DNA of 64,000 nt, from positions 59,051,051-59,115,050 of the forward strand of contig CM039463.1 in assembly GCA_022414725.1 (NCBI GenBank). The letters run 5' to 3'. Below, one piece after another: positions 23,591 through 36,033 of the stretch. Each line of letters opens with the position of its first letter. The first letter of the stretch is position 1. Made by a program: the position numbers and the translations under genes. The DNA is from Microglena sp. YARC (lineage: Eukaryota; Chlorophyta; Chlorophyceae; Chlamydomonadales; Chlamydomonadaceae). The notes beneath the pieces were generated by a model. That model was not told the DNA's origin and made no database searches. It saw only the letters and a program-made list of their open reading frames with translations.

Positions 23591-24304
23591 GCCCTGCCTA
23601 GAGCCATGGCGGCGGTATCATATGCTAGGGTGGCCTCTACTTCATCAGTGTAGCGGCCAATATTTGTTTCGGTCCCTTATTGAGGTGCACAACGCTAACA
23701 CGATTAATTCCTTACTACTTTGTGAGCGATAACGATCCTCACGTCCCCCTATCGGACACCACGTTTTCCTCATTGGTTACAATTGGTGGAGTCAGATGAC
23801 ACGGCTGCTTTGTTGGGTAGATCGTGGATTGTTTCTTATTGTAGGGTATCCCAGATACCTTAGACCCGACTGAACTGTGGGTGAGCTCGCCGCTCACAAC
23901 CTTTGTCCCAGCCACCCTGAAGTGCGGTTGGAATAGCAAAACCTCAACAACCTTCAACCAGGGTACTTCCATTGACCAAATTGGCCAGCGCTTTAGCGCA
24001 CTTCAAAGAAAAACAACTGCGCTTCGTGGTGCAAAAAGCGCAAAATTGCTTGCTGCGCCCACAGGGATTGCAAAAAACTGCGCGCGCGCCAGCGCGCAAA
24101 AGGCGCTCGAGCAGGTGAGATATTGTCATTAGTAAATCCAAGAGGTAATGGTAGTTCGGAATTTGAGGTTGTGGACGAGACGTTGGTTAATTAAAGCTGG
24201 GAAATAGAGGTTAGTCGGTCAGAACCTCAATGCAGGCTACCCATGTAGCTAACATGAGCAGCACCGAGGTCGGTAGTAAATCCAAGTGGTAATGGTAGTT
24301 GGAA

Positions 24305-24530
24305 ATTAGAGGTTGGGAAATAGCTGTTGGGAAATAGCCGTTGGGAAATAGCTGTTGGGAAATAGCTGTTGGGAAATAGCTGTTGGGAAATAGCTGTTGG
24401 GAAATAGTGGTTGGGAAATAGCTGTTGGGAAACAGCTGTTGGGAAATAGCCGTTGGGACATAGCTGTTGGGAAATAGCTGTTGGGAAATAGCTGTTGGGA
24501 AATAGTGGTTGGTAAATAGAGTTTGCTAAA
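24305..24530 (+). repeat. 14-bp minisatellite (TAGCTGTTGGGAAA)
   Basis: About fifteen units with occasional variants (TAGCCGTTGGG, TAGTGGTTGGG). Confidence 0.95.
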
Positions 24531-24531
24531 T

Positions 24532-24632
24532 AGGGACCTGAATACAGGCTGCTCTTGTAGCTAACATGAGCAGCATGGCATTGGTTGGGAGGCTATTGTC
24601 CCCCATTGCTGTCAGCATATCCAGGACTGCCC
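24532..24632 (-). CDS. Possible internal exon, unidentified
   Basis: Minus-strand frame LDMLTAMGDNSLPTNAMLLM then LATRAACIQ, between an acceptor-like GAGGGCAG and a donor-like GTCCCT. A copy of its 3' edge (AGCTAACATGAGCAGCAC on the plus strand) lies at 24230-24275 beyond the minisatellite. This is the same exon-edge duplication pattern as in the confirmed genes. Family unknown. Confidence 0.3.
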
Positions 24633-24719
24633 TCGTGCAGTAGAGGGGGTAATGGGACTTGGGAAACAGAGGTTGGGTAATAGGGGTTAAAAATAGAAGT
24701 TGGGAAATAGAGGTTAGGG

Positions 24720-24950
24720 ATTGCGTGGTACCGTGTGTGTATTTGTGTGGATGTGCATGGTTCAACAATGCTGATTGCATGGGACTATACATGCGTGCAA
24801 ATCTGCATGGTAATGCTGGGGTTTGCATGGGGCTGCGCAAGGGTGTGGATGTGCCTGGTGCAACGATGAGGATTACATGGGAATGTGCTTGTGTGTGGAT
24901 GTGCCTGGTACAACGATGGGGATTGCATAGGACCATGCATGATGCTATCT
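24720..24950 (-). repeat. Short tandem repeat with GTGTGGATGTGCCTGGT units
   Basis: Three to four ~55-bp units containing GTGGATGTGC(A/C)TGGT-CAACGATG and GCATGGG. Probably intronic. Confidence 0.6.
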
Positions 24951-25744
24951 GCATGCTGCAATGCTTGGGCTAGCACACACCAGCCCATGCCAGAACCCTG
25001 GTCACTCTACCTGGATTCAGAGGCTCTTCCTGTGGCTTGCAACTCTAGCTGATGTCTTATTGTCGGATATGTGTACACAACCCTCCTCTACCCAGTACAC
25101 TACACACTTCTAGCCAAATATTCGTAAGCAACTCACTCAGATCTTCGATTTGAAAGGCAGAGAGTTGAAATCGCGAACTATCGCCCAGGGCGAGCAATGG
25201 AATCGGCGTCGATACCAATATTTCGAGGCTACGTTAGAAACTTCGCGTTGGATGTGAAAAGATACCCGCGAAGGTCGGAAGGTGGTATGCGGGTGCCAGT
25301 GGCCCAGGCCCTTCGCTGGGCTGTCAAGTGCCAACAGTGGGATGGCAGGACGGCCTGACCTTTTGAGGGGGGCATCCTTTGGCCCGCCGCATCAGATCCG
25401 AAATTTGATATATATTTTCGAGCTTCCAGGTTGTACGATAGGTGTGCTCAAGTCACATGTTGGCGTTAGCTACGCTGAGGCGTTAGGCACGTAGGCCGGA
25501 GAATGTTTTTCCCACCCCGTGACTGTTTTCCCAGCCCAGGGCAATAATAAGATATGACGGACATTCTAATATGAAATGCATTTCAATTTCTACCGCTCAT
25601 CCCCTGTCAACCACCATATCAGTACATCACAGCACCTGCAATTTATGCCAGAACGAGAGGAACTCCTTCATGACTCAATAGTAAAGTTGTAAGGTCGAAG
25701 ACGTAATCTTGGTATGCATTTGATATCTTCCCTGCGGTTTCGAC

Positions 25745-25749
25745 AAAAA
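25745..25749 (-). terminator. Pol III terminator of tRNA-Ser
   Basis: Five T residues on the minus strand directly after the discriminator base. Confidence 0.8.
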
Positions 25750-25830
25750 CGCACCCGATGAGATTCGAACTCACGCGGGGGAACCCAATTCCTTAGCAGG
25801 GCACCGCCTTAACCACTCGGCCACACGTGC
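25750..25830 (-). tRNA. tRNA-Ser(GCT)
   Basis: 81 nt. The acceptor stem GCACGTG/CGGGTGC has one mismatch and one wobble. The D arm is GGCCGAGTGGTTAAGGC. The anticodon loop CTGCTAA has GCT at positions 34-36. A long variable arm (GGGTTCCCC) is typical of class II serine tRNAs, and the T arm is GTGAG-TTCGAAT-CTCAT. The A box (TGGCCGAGTGG) and B box (AGTTCGAATCT) are intact. A Pol III TTTTT terminator follows immediately (25745-25749). No intron. The anticodon stem has one mismatch, so a slightly decayed or tRNA-derived copy cannot be excluded. Confidence 0.88.
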
Positions 25831-25956
25831 TACACCGGATAAACCACCGATTGTATGTGCTGATATGAGTAATGTACAGATTATATACCAATAATAAAAG
25901 ATATAGTATTATCTAAAAACAAAAAAAACAAAAAAGGACCTTATAGACAACAGGTC

Positions 25957-26355
25957 ATGGCCGCCGGCAATTGTGGAGGTTGGCTTCCTCTGTCCGTGGT
26001 GAGGACCGGCCCTCGCCAGGTCATTCTGTACGAGTTGTGGGGCCTTCCACCTCCTCAGGTGCCAGCTGTTCGCCCCCTCTCGCAGCGGGCTGGAGCACTT
26101 GCTGTGGCTGATTTTTGGGCTCGCATTGCTGATTTTGTCGCTAAAGAAGAGATCCCTCCTGAGTGGGAGGACACGGTGGGATATGATCACCCCTTCATCA
26201 GCCATGCTGGGTCCCGTGTTAACATGGGAGTTCCCAACCTTGCACATATGTCAGTGGCGGATCCTCCGATGGCCCAGGACTATTCCCCTGACCATTTGCT
26301 TCTCTCCCAGAATGAGCTTCTTCCCCTGATCCTCCCTGACAGCCTGGATGACTAG
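25957..26355 (+). CDS. Unidentified 132-codon frame at the 5' side of the LINE relic
   Basis: Begins MAAGNCGGWLPLSVVRTG and contains ADFWARIADFVAKEEIPPEW, ending LILPDSLDD. It has amphipathic, protein-like composition. It could be part of an ORF1-type product of the old LINE or an unrelated exon; nothing in it identifies a function. Confidence 0.3.
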   Translation: MAAGNCGGWLPLSVVRTGPRQVILYELWGLPPPQVPAVRPLSQRAGALAVADFWARIADFVAKEEIPPEWEDTVGYDHPFISHAGSRVNMGVPNLAHMSVADPPMAQDYSPDHLLLSQNELLPLILPDSLDD

Positions 26356-26768
26356 CTTGGTTTCGTTCTTGTCCCTTTGTAGCAACCGTCTTGTTTGTGG
26401 CGATGTAGGTGATGGGGGTAGCCTGTGTTTTCACTTCTCGAGTCTCCGTTTGACTCTTGACCTGTTTGATTGCTCTCCTGTGCCCTCTCTCTATCCTTTA
26501 GGTTGATGGTTTCTTGACAGATTTGCTATGGACTCTCTTAGCTTTTCCCTGATGGTCTTGGTCTTTGGCTTTTCCACACGCTTTTTATCGTGTTAGTAAT
26601 TCTGCTGAGATTGTTAAGTGTCCTTTCTCAGCTATGCTTTTCCTTGTGGCGTTTTGGCTGACGGCTTGGTCTTGTGTTTGCCTTTAGATAGGGAGTGTTA
26701 AGGCCGCCTTTTTAGAGCTCTATGCCTCTCTCATTGTTTGTTTGGTGATTTTCCTGTGCCTCTTGTCC

Positions 26769-27677
26769 TTTACGTCTTCTTGTAGGATCTCGCTTTTTAG
26801 GCCTCGGCAACTCTCAGCCCTTCTACAATATACACTTAATTCGCTAGTTTCTCTATGCCTTGATAGTTCGCTTTGCTTGTTGTCAAGCCTTTTAATTTGC
26901 TCTTTAGTACGCTTTTTTTTGAGGTTACCTCCTGGACCAGGTTCTGAGGGGTATGTTACCCAGACCCTCACTGTTATAAAACTGTCCAGCTGCCTCGGCG
27001 CTGTTCAGTCTCGGCATTGATTTTTGCTGAGTGTGTAACAATATCCTCTCTCTCAACAGGTTTGCCCTATGTGGTGGATTCTCTTGCCCCTGTCATGTGT
27101 GCCTGCTCGCTGAGTCTTGCTCCGATTGGTTTCTGGTCTCTCTGTTCTTTGTCTGGACTCGCCCTTTTCTGCTTGGGGTGCCTATGGTTACTCTTCTTGA
27201 CATCCTGGTCCTTTTCTGCTAGATGGTTGTGCTGGGTTGACTTGCGTTTTTTTCTGTTGAAGGCATTATCGCTGCATGTTAAGGTCATAGCGCGTGCCCT
27301 TGATTAGTCTTTTGGCTTAGCCCTCTTGTCTTGTGTTTTTTTGGCTTGGTGCTCGGGATTGCATGCCTCCGCATCCCTCCCCCTCACGCTCCCCTTTCCG
27401 CTCTCCTTTTCTCCGCTGGTTTGTTTCCTTTTGTTGGACTTGACCTAGTTCGTTTTCAGGTTTGTGGGGTGCCTTAAAAAACCCCGTGCTTCCGTGTTAT
27501 AAAATTGGATGGTTGGCAGGCTGTGCTGCTATTCAGTCTCGGCAGTGATTTGCTGGGTTTATGTAACGAACCCTCTCTCTCTCTCTCTCTCTCAACAAAA
27601 TTGCTCCTTTCCTTGAATAGCAAGCTCCCTCTTCAAAACACCAGCATGATGGAAGGCTTCTCGTACTCTCCATATCT

Positions 27678-27715
<38 letters not shown>

Positions 27716-27968
27716 TAAGCTTTGTTTGGCTTCAGTCTACTTCCCGTCAGGGGACGCTACTAGGCAGCGTTTGTTTATCACCACTGTGTTAGACCCGTTC
27801 TGCCAAGCTAATCGGTCCCGTCTGGCTCTCATGGGGGGGTTCAATTTCACCCTTGATGCTAGCATGGACAGTCGCACTACTGATCCCCTATCTCCCCCCC
27901 CCCCCCCCCCCCCTCCCCCCTCATCGTGAAGTTGCCACGTCCTCTGTGTTAACCTCCCACTTTCCAGA
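26769..27968 (+). repeat. 1.2-kb direct repeat, left copy
   Basis: 1200 bp, almost identical to 35090-36287. It starts at TTTACGTCTTCTTGTAG and ends at CTCCCACTTTCCAGA. Differences are a few substitutions, an 11-bp indel (GCATTATCGCT near 27260) and poly-G/poly-C length. Immediately to its right is the 3' tail of the minus-strand LINE. Confidence 0.92.
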
Positions 27969-28142
27969 AATTGAAATTGAAATTGTTACATCCGTGTAGA
28001 ACCGTTACTCACAGGACGTGAAGTTAAGGACACCATAGCGTAAGCCGGAGCTAGCTATAGTCACCGTAGGGCCATCTCAGTAAAAAGAATTACCACCGAT
28101 GCCTGACCGGCAGGCACCGTAGCCACATCATGCCAGTGCAGC

Positions 28143-30234
28143 TTAATACGGGGGTTTTTCACCCCGGTTGGGAAGCACCGACACAATGCAGCTGGCAAGA
28201 CAAAACCTGAGAGGGGGGACGGTCTGTGTGCTAGTCCCCGGGTATCGACCGGGGTGTGCTTCCATAAAACGTCTGCTCTGTAAAATACTCTGAAAGCTAG
28301 TGATGGTGTGGGAGTGGACTGTGTCCACCAGTTTGAGGGCACATGATCTCTGAAGTCCAAGAGTGGTCATAGAAGTCAAAAAAGAGGTTGGAATAGTACC
28401 AGTTGTTCCAACGGTGATAACTTCATAGTGAACGAGGTATCCAGCCGATCTAAGGCCATTTACTAATTCAACATGCTGGGCGTGTTTAGTGATAAACTTA
28501 GTAGCATGGTTGGTATCAGAGCAGTATCCAAGCTCAAGAACCCAGAGTTCTTTATCAGACATACAGGTAGGAGAGTCTATGTCAGGTAGGACGGCAAGAT
28601 CAGGTCTCATTCTCTTCCAGTCCGCTACAGTAATAGTGGAGGGGCGTAACCAGTCAGGGAGACGTTTGCCCAGGATCCCCCTGGGGAGGTCCTCTTCCTT
28701 GCCAGCGTCCATGATCATTCTGCGGGATCCCAGGGCTCCGGTGCAAATGGCCTTGTGGATGAGTCGCACTGCGGCGTCATGTCTCTTGATATAGAGCCCC
28801 TTGAAAGTCCGGTGTGTGCAGCCCGCCAGGATGTGGCCCGCTCCGTCCTCACAGGTGTGGCAAATGGGGCATAGGGAGTTCGTGGGTGGGCGAGTGCTTG
28901 TAATATAAGGGAGTTTCCAGCGGAATGCAAGTTTACGGTTCCACAGTCTACCCCAGCGGGCTTTAAGGATGTGGAATTTAGTTTTATGTTGGATAAGGGT
29001 TGAGGTCCAAAATGTGTTACTTGCATGAGGAAGTTGGTGGGGAGTGTTATCAGCCCAGGTGGTTGCATAAATCCCTTTAAGAGGGTGTTGGCCAAGGTGG
29101 CAGCTAGTGGGCAGGTTAGAGGTGATACCTTGTGTAAGGTTAGGTGCTAGGATGCGTGGGGGAATATCTCCCATGGGTGTGCGAGGAGGTTGAACTGTGG
29201 GCCAGTAGACATTGTGGCGGGGGATTTCCCAGTGTTGTCAGTAAAATTGGTGGAGGCAGGGTGCTCAGCTGCCTTGCGTGCCAGAATGTCTGCCCTGTCA
29301 TTTCCAAGGATACCTGTGTGGGAACGGACTTTACAAAGAGTGGTGTGTGAGCCATGCAGGATGCGTTGAATGAGGTGTTTTTGAATTGATTGCAGAAGTT
29401 CAGTATGAATGGAACGGGTTGTTGTGGTAGGGTCATGAATCATTTTTTTAATAAGTTGAAGAGAGCAGAGGCTGTCTGTATGGAGTGTAAGGGATTTGTC
29501 GTAGTCAATGTTGAGAAGGGCTTGGTGGATGGCTACCAGTTCTGCCCTGTTGTTAGTTTTGGTGGCCCCTATTCCCCAGGGTTGATGGTGTAGCTTTGTC
29601 CTGCAGCCGGGACATATACTGCAGCACCTATTTTACTAGGGTGCCCTGGTTTACCTTTTATTAGGCTACCATCTGTGTAGACCTGGAGGCCTGAGGAGGG
29701 GGTAGCTAGGTGAAGACAAGGGTGAGTAGCGGTAAGAAGAGAGGGAGGAGGGTGTTGGTGGAGTGGAGTTTGCCAAGGATTTTTGGCAAGAGATTTGAGT
29801 TTCCGGGGGTAAGTAATGACAATGTCAGAGAAGGTAAGAGTGGGAGGTGGAGTGATAGTAGAGGGCTCCCAGGATGAGGAGAGGCTTTGCATGTAGTATG
29901 TCCATTGGTCAATAAAATCTGGGAGTTTAGGAAAATAGGCATCTTGGCTGTGGGGGTTGCATATAAGGATGAGGTGTAGTTTGTGGGTGGAGGGTGGAGT
30001 GTGAGATTTGCTGCCAAGCCAAATTTCAGAGGTAGTATAAAATTCAGACTGCGGTCTGGAGTCAATATAGTGAATCCAGGAGTGGTGGAGGAGGGTTTTG
30101 TAAGGGGCAGCAAGGTCGTCAGGGAGGAGCATCAGGGTGCAGGTAGGGCTGAGAGTATTTTCAGCATGGTCAGCACTGGCTAGGGCCCACCTTAGAGCTT
30201 GGTGTGCTTGTGTCGTGGAGTTAGGAATGTCCAC
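28143..30234 (-). pseudogene. LINE RNase H domain and C-terminal zinc knuckle
   Basis: 29569-30234 ends with LQVYTDGSLI (first catalytic Asp). 29147-29443 carries the later RNase H blocks in another frame, including KVRSHTGILGNDRADILA. 28143-29174 carries CPICHTCEDGAGHILAGC then THRTFKGLYIKRHDAAVRL, the knuckle and R-H-D/N-x-A motif common at the C-terminus of plant and algal LINEs. A frameshift lies near 29570. Confidence 0.85.
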
Positions 30235-30725
30235 CAGTGAGCCCCCAGTCCAGATGGTAAGAAAGGGGTCTTGGTTGGAGCCAAAGAGCTGATCAGCAGG
30301 GCTGGTAGAAGAGAAGCTGGTGAGGCTTTGGTCGTAGCTAAGGGGGTTAGAAGTACGATGGTGAGTAATGCCCAGAGCAGCTGCTGCTTGGTAGAGAAAA
30401 GGAGAAAGAGTGTTGGTAGCAGCAGGAGCAGCTCTGTATCTGGTGAAGAGGGCAGCTAAGTCAGTGTGGTATGTTCCTCCTTGGGTCAGTTGGTTCCATT
30501 TGGTAGGGTGGTGATTTTTGAAGTGGTCATAGTTTTGTTTGAGAGAGGTTAGTCTGTCGTTGGGAATGTGCCCAAGACAGTGACCAGTGGGGTTATAAAG
30601 ATATGAAACGTTGGTGTGTGTGTGTGTGGATTGGTCATCCAGAGTGGTGAGGATGCCTGTTTGTATAATGTAGTCTGAGGGTGGTTGAATGTCCCAGTCT
30701 GGGTGCCTGTCGTGTGTGTCAATTT

Positions 30726-32214
30726 TCAGAAGTTTGTGAACAAGGTTGTGGTTGTCAGCATTAAATCCTGGGGAGGTGGCCCATTGGCCTTGTTGTTGAA
30801 GGTTAGTAAGGTGGGTGTCCTTCTAGGGTTGAGGTGTGTGGTTAATGGGGGAGTAGTTTTAAAAGTGTGGGTTAATTGGTCGTATGCTGGTTGTCCCAAA
30901 AGTTCAACAAGGTGAGACGCATTGTGAGATTGGGGTTTCCAATGTATGGTGGAGGTAGTGGAGGTAAGAGATGTGCTGTGGTGGATGCTGTATCCCATGT
31001 GTGTGTAGGAGTTGATATGTTCGTTGTGCATGATGGTTGGGGCCCATTGAACGTGGACAGCAGTGGAAGTGACTAGTTTGTCGTCGTTGTAGGAGCGCTT
31101 GCCCCGCCAGCTCGTGATGTGCAGGGCTTTGTATTGGGATCCGTAGGTAAGGTGGAGCAGGCGCGCCGGTGGTGCAGGTGCGCTGCTGTCGGGGAATGTC
31201 ATGGCCTCGCGGATCCTGTCAGGGTGTGAGGTGGGAGTTATTCTATATGCACGGTAAAATTTAGAGGTGGAGGAGTGACGGATCCAGGATTTGCACCAGT
31301 AGTGGCGTGCTGCCCAGGTGGCATCACTGCTGGGGCAGCCCCATGCTTGCTGCGCGTGACTGCCTTCGGTCTGCGTGGGCCACGCCCACCATTGGTTTCC
31401 TTCCAGGTCCCCAATGGAATCCGCCTCGTAGTCTGCGTCAGTAAAAGTGGCGTGAGGTTGGTAACGCTGGGTGGGTGGGGTGGAGGGTTCAATAGAAGCA
31501 GGAGATTTAACGTTATCGGTTGTGTTCTGCGCAATTGCGTAACCAGGCGCAAGTTGTCGGTGTGAGAGGGGAAGTGGGTCAGAGTGTATTGGGGAGGCGA
31601 CAGTTTGGAGGGAGGAGAGGTGAGCGGTGAGGCGGTTCAGGGACCGTTTGTGGTGTTTAGTAACTTTGTGTAAGGTGATAAGAGAGAGATCTGTAGTGCT
31701 GACAAGGTGAGTTCCCATGGGGGTGACCAGGTCATGGTATGAATAGATGGCCAGGTCATGGAATGGAGTCATGAGTGATACAGGGATTGCCTGTGGAGGG
31801 AGAGGAAGAGAGTGTATGTTAAGTTTGTCAAGAAGTTCTGTGTCATTCCAAGAAATTGTTATGTCAGATTTTTTAATAATTTCCAGCTGGCGGGCTAGGG
31901 ACATATACTTAAGTTTGCTTGCGGGATAGAGAGAGAGGATCTAGAGTGGTCATGGTGGAAGTTGATTTATTAAGGAGAGCTCTAGTGAGGATTCCCAGGT
32001 GACCTTGGTCGTTCATGGACTGGGTGAGGGCTGTTGCAGTAATCTGGGTGTATTCAGTGAGTAGGGAGGGCACCCCTAGTCCTGCCTCTGTTTTAGGGAG
32101 GTGGAGTGCTCTTGTCGGAAAAGATCTGGGAAGGGAGCAACAGAGTTTAACTGTTTTTAATACTGCTCTGTCAATGACGTGAATGTCGGTTAGTGAGAAG
32201 GGAGCTACTATCAT
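30726..32214 (-). pseudogene. LINE post-RT linker region
   Basis: Two frames (31909-32214 and 30726-31904) cover the segment between RT and RNase H. The first includes VIDRAVLKTVKLCCSLP and KTEAGLGVPSL, the usual thumb-proximal part of LINE RT polyproteins. The second is a 392-codon frame rich in His, Ser and Thr with no recognised domain. Confidence 0.7.
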
Positions 32215-32519
32215 GGGGTATTTAATAGCTGCTCTGACACATTGTGAAATTATTCGTAAGCATTGGGTGGGGGTTGCCCTGTTTTTTAGCTTTGGTGAGG
32301 ATACTCAGCCCTTTATTGTGAATGGTTTCAATAGTAGAGTGGAGTTGAGTTTTCCAATTTAAGGTAAGTGAGATGTGAACCCCAAGTATTTGTAGGCTTG
32401 GTCAGGCGGCTGGTAGGTAGCATAGGAGTTTCCTTGTGGAATTTTATCTAGCCTTTGTTTGAGAGTGTTGTTGTGAGTAGGTTGAGAGGGGTGTGATTTG
32501 TGGAGTATGCCACTGACCA

Positions 32520-34329
32520 CACATTTGGTGGCGTTAAGAGGAATGCCCGACCAGAAGCTAAAAGTTTGAACTTTACCACATTGGATGCGAAGGTCCTCTG
32601 AGCTGCCGGTTAGGACAGCAGTGTCGTCAGCATACCCAAGCTGCTGGTGTGGTGTTCATCTGCTGTTTTGGAGGGTAGGGATGCTGCTCTGTATCCTCGT
32701 CCCCCAGAACGGAGCCATCTGTGTAGGGGTTCTAGAAAGATAATGAAGAGTAGGGGGGAGAGAGTATCCCCCTGGATGGTGCCCCTAGTGATGGGGATGG
32801 GGGAGCCAGGTGTATTGTTAAGGAGAATATGTGTAGTAGAGTTTGTGTAGATTCCTTTAATAGTGTCTATAGTGTCGTGGGTGTAACCCAAGCTGTGCAT
32901 GATGCAGAGAAGTTTTTGGTGATCAATCATGTTAAAAGCAGAGCTAAAGTCGAAGTAGGCAGCATAGAGGTCCTGGTGGAAGAGGGCAGCGTCCTCAATG
33001 TTGTGGAGTAGGTTCAAGAGTTGTCTATAGGTACTTTTGTCTTTTCTGAAACCTTCTTGGCAGGCGCTAAGAATGTGGTTGGTTTCAGAGTAGGTAGTAA
33101 TAGTGTTAGTAACAAGGGAGGTCCAGAGTTTGGCTACAGCATTGTTAAGGCCTATTGGCCTGTAGTTTTGAGGTAAGCAAGGATCTGATTTTTTGTAGAG
33201 CATGACTGTGTGTGAGGTTTTCCAGCAGTCTGGTGTTTCTCCCAGGATCCATACTAGCTGCATGAGTTTGTGTATGATGAGGTGCATTTCCTGTGGGAGG
33301 CACATAAGTAATTCATTAGGTATGCCGTCTGGGCCAGTGGCTTTGTTGGTAGAGAGTTTCCTAATACAGTCAGCATAGGTGGTTGAGGAGGAGAGAAAGG
33401 TGTAGGGAGAGGCAGTGTTTTGTATGGAGTTGGCTGGAGTTTCCAAGTGGTATTTGTCTGTGTGTATTTCCCATGGAGGGGGGGTGGCGTGTCGTGTATA
33501 GTCATCTGAGATGGGTGGAGTGGGAGGTGACATGAGTTTTCCCATATGTTTAGTCATAACTTCCAGGAGACCCTGGGTGCTAGTGCTGAGTGTGTGTGTG
33601 GATGCGTCCAGTAGAGCAGTGGGTGTGTGTGTGTGATTTTCAGGAGAGAAAATATACCTGTGAGTTTGTCGTGCTTGTGTACTGAGGCGGCGTCGGAATT
33701 TCTTAATGGAGGCGGTTGCTCTCTCCTCTTTGAGTGCAACCTGCATGTGACGTAATTCTGTAATACTTTGTTTAATATCAGCAGTTAAGGAAAGACAATA
33801 GTCAGAGAGGAGTAAATTTTGAAAGTGCTGTTGTATTTTAATTTTAGTGGTAGGTGAGTATGTGCCTGCCGTGTGAGGTGTGCTTCTAAGTTCCATGTAT
33901 TGTTGTTGGTCAAGGTGGTTGGAAGCTGTTCGGAGTGCTTTAATGTGTTTAATATGGTAGTTAAGTCTTCTGTAGGTTTTTGGCAGTTTGTCTTGGCAGG
34001 AAGGTGCCTGGTGTACTAGGCTTGGTAGGGCAGGTGTCAGTCATGATGGAGAGAGCTTGGTGAAGAGTGACCATGAGATGATTTGTCATGCTGTTAAGGT
34101 CTTCTGGTATGGTGGCTTTGAGTTCTTGTCTAATAGATTGAATGTGTGCAGATGTTTTATCTTCTCCCAGTAAAGTTTGTGCTATAGTCCAGGCTTTATC
34201 TATGTTAATGTGGCTGTGCTGGAATTGATGGAGAAATTGATTAGAGATGGCTTCTTTTAGCTTTGGCCATGTCTTGTTGCTTGAGAGGAAGCTGCAGTTG
34301 AGATGTTGGATTGTGAGGTGGTATGTCAA
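32520..34329 (-). pseudogene. LINE reverse transcriptase region, frameshifted
   Basis: 33961-34329 carries the pre-RT linker. 32610-33960 carries RT motifs: TNKATGPDGIPNELL, PQNYRPIGLNN, SACQEGFRKDKST, YAAYFDFSSAFNMIDH and RGTIQGDTLSPLLF. The catalytic QLGYADDTAVLTGS block lies at about 32600-32645 in a different frame. There are frameshifts near 34260, 33960 and 32650. Confidence 0.85.
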
Positions 34330-35131
34330 GGTTAGGAGGGGGAAAGAGAGAGGAGGTAATGTGTTGTTCCAGGGTCAAGTGGTCCAGTGTGTCTCCCATT
34401 TGGTGTGCAGTTTCTGTCACCGTTGTTGCAGTTGGGGGGTTGATGAGAATGATGTCATCTATCCTGCTACTGTAGGAAGTGTTGTCTGAGTAAGTGTGGG
34501 GACGTGGTGACGGTTGAATGTGAATTGGATATCTATTAAGGTGTTGATAGTGGGGCTGGTCCTCCAGGTGCTTGATTGTGTTGCTTCTATCAGTAAGGTA
34601 GTAGGCTGCATTCCAGTCTCCCCCTGCAATATAGTGATGAGAGGGTTTTTGGGATATAATGTAGTGAATGTGTTCATAAATTCGGGCTCTTTTGGCAGGG
34701 TCATTGCAGGGCATGTAGACGCCTAAAATGTGGGTAGTGTTGTTAATAGTTTGATGAGTGAGATGACCAGCTATGTCAGTGGGGACTTCATGTTTAATTG
34801 GATGTGTAGTAAGAGTCTTTTTTATAAGTGTGATAACTCCAGCTGAGCGGGTTACAATGTTGTCTGCATTGGTAGCTTGCTTAATGGTTTTGCTGCTGTG
34901 ATGAAAGTGGTAGTCAGATAGGTCTTGTTTGATCATATTAATTATACCTGTGTTGTTAGAGGTGAGTTTTGTTTCGGTGAAAATAGCAATGTCTGGCTCA
35001 TTAGTTCGAATATGGTCGTAGAGTGTTTCCCAGGATGAGAAGATGCCTCTGCAGTTGGAAGTGATAATGTTAGTGAGATAGAGTGCAGTTTTACGTCTTC
35101 TTGTAGAATCTCGCTTTTTAGGCCTCGGCAA
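34241..35131 (-). pseudogene. LINE AP endonuclease domain
   Basis: Motifs in order: ITSNCRGIF (catalytic Asn), IAIFTETKL (catalytic Glu), LGVYMPCND, AGGDWNAAY (G-D-x-N), RIDDIILINP, and LDHLTLEQH (the terminal D-H pair). The first dozen codons (MPRPKKRDSTRRR) come from the duplicated flank, not from the element. The frame ends inside the domain linker at 34241, while the continuing sequence is read from 34329 in another frame. Confidence 0.85.
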
Positions 35132-35988
35132 CTCTCAGCCCTTCTACAATATACACTTAATTCGCTAGTTTCTCTATGCCTTGATAGTTCGCTTTGCTTG
35201 TTGTCAAGCCTTTTAATTTGCTCTTTAGTACGCTTTTTTTGAGGTTACCTCCTGGACCAGGTTCTGAGGGGTATGTTACCCAGACCCTCACTGTTATAAA
35301 ACTGTCCAGCTGCCTCGGCGCTGTTCAGTCTCGGCATTGATTTTTGCTGAGTGTGTAACAATATCCTCTCTCTCAACAGGTTTGCCCTATGTGGTGGATT
35401 TTCTTGCCCCTGTCATGTGTGCCTGCTCGCTGAGTCTTGCTCCGATTGGTTTCTGGTCTCTCTGTTCTTTGTCTGGACTCGCCCTTTTCTGCTTGGGGTG
35501 CCTATGGTTACTCTTCTTGACATCCAGGTCCTTTTCTGCTAGATGGTTGTGCTGGGTTGACTTGCGTTTTTTTCTGTTGAAGGCATGTTAAGGTCATAGC
35601 GCGTGCCCTTGATTAGTCTTTTGGCTTAGCCCTCTTGTCTTGTGTTTTTTTGGCTTGGTGCTCGGGATTGCATGCCTCCGCATCCCTCCCCCTCACGCTC
35701 CCCTTTCCGCTCTCCTTTTCTCCGCTGGTTTGTTTCCTTTTGTTGGACTTGACCTAGTTCGTTTTCAGGTTTGTGGGGTGCCTTAAAAACCCTCGTGCTT
35801 CCGTGTTATAAAATTGGATGGTTGGCAGGCTGTGCTGCTATTCAGTCTCGGCAGTGATTTGCTGGGTTTATGTAACGAACCCTCTCTCTCTCTCTCTCTC
35901 TCTCAACAAAATTGCTCCTTTCCTTGAATAGCAAGCTCCTTCTTCAAAACACCAGCATGATGGAAGGCTTCTCGTACTCTCCATATCT

Positions 35989-36033
<45 letters not shown>

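Larger units (their letters stand above)
27969..35089 (-). mobile_element. LINE retrotransposon (APE endonuclease, RT, RNase H), 7.1 kb
   Basis: A minus-strand non-LTR element. The order from 35.09 kb downward is AP endonuclease, reverse transcriptase with G-P-D-G-I, F-D-F-S-S-A-F and Y-A-D-D blocks, a long linker, RNase H with H-T-G-I-L-G-N-D-R-A-D, and a C-terminal C-x2-C-x8-H-x4-C knuckle. The 3' end is a short tail of TTTCAA repeats (plus-strand AAATTGAAATTGAAATTG at 27968). The 5' end is cut just before the endonuclease, a usual 5' truncation. Domains lie in several frames, so this copy is disabled or contains assembly indels. Its flanks are the 1.2-kb direct repeats. Confidence 0.92.

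Noticed and set aside
23881..24132. 83-codon plus-strand frame with GAKSAKLLAAPTGIAKNC
   Set aside because: No recognisable domain and no partner exon; GCGC-rich sequence; not enough evidence for an exon.
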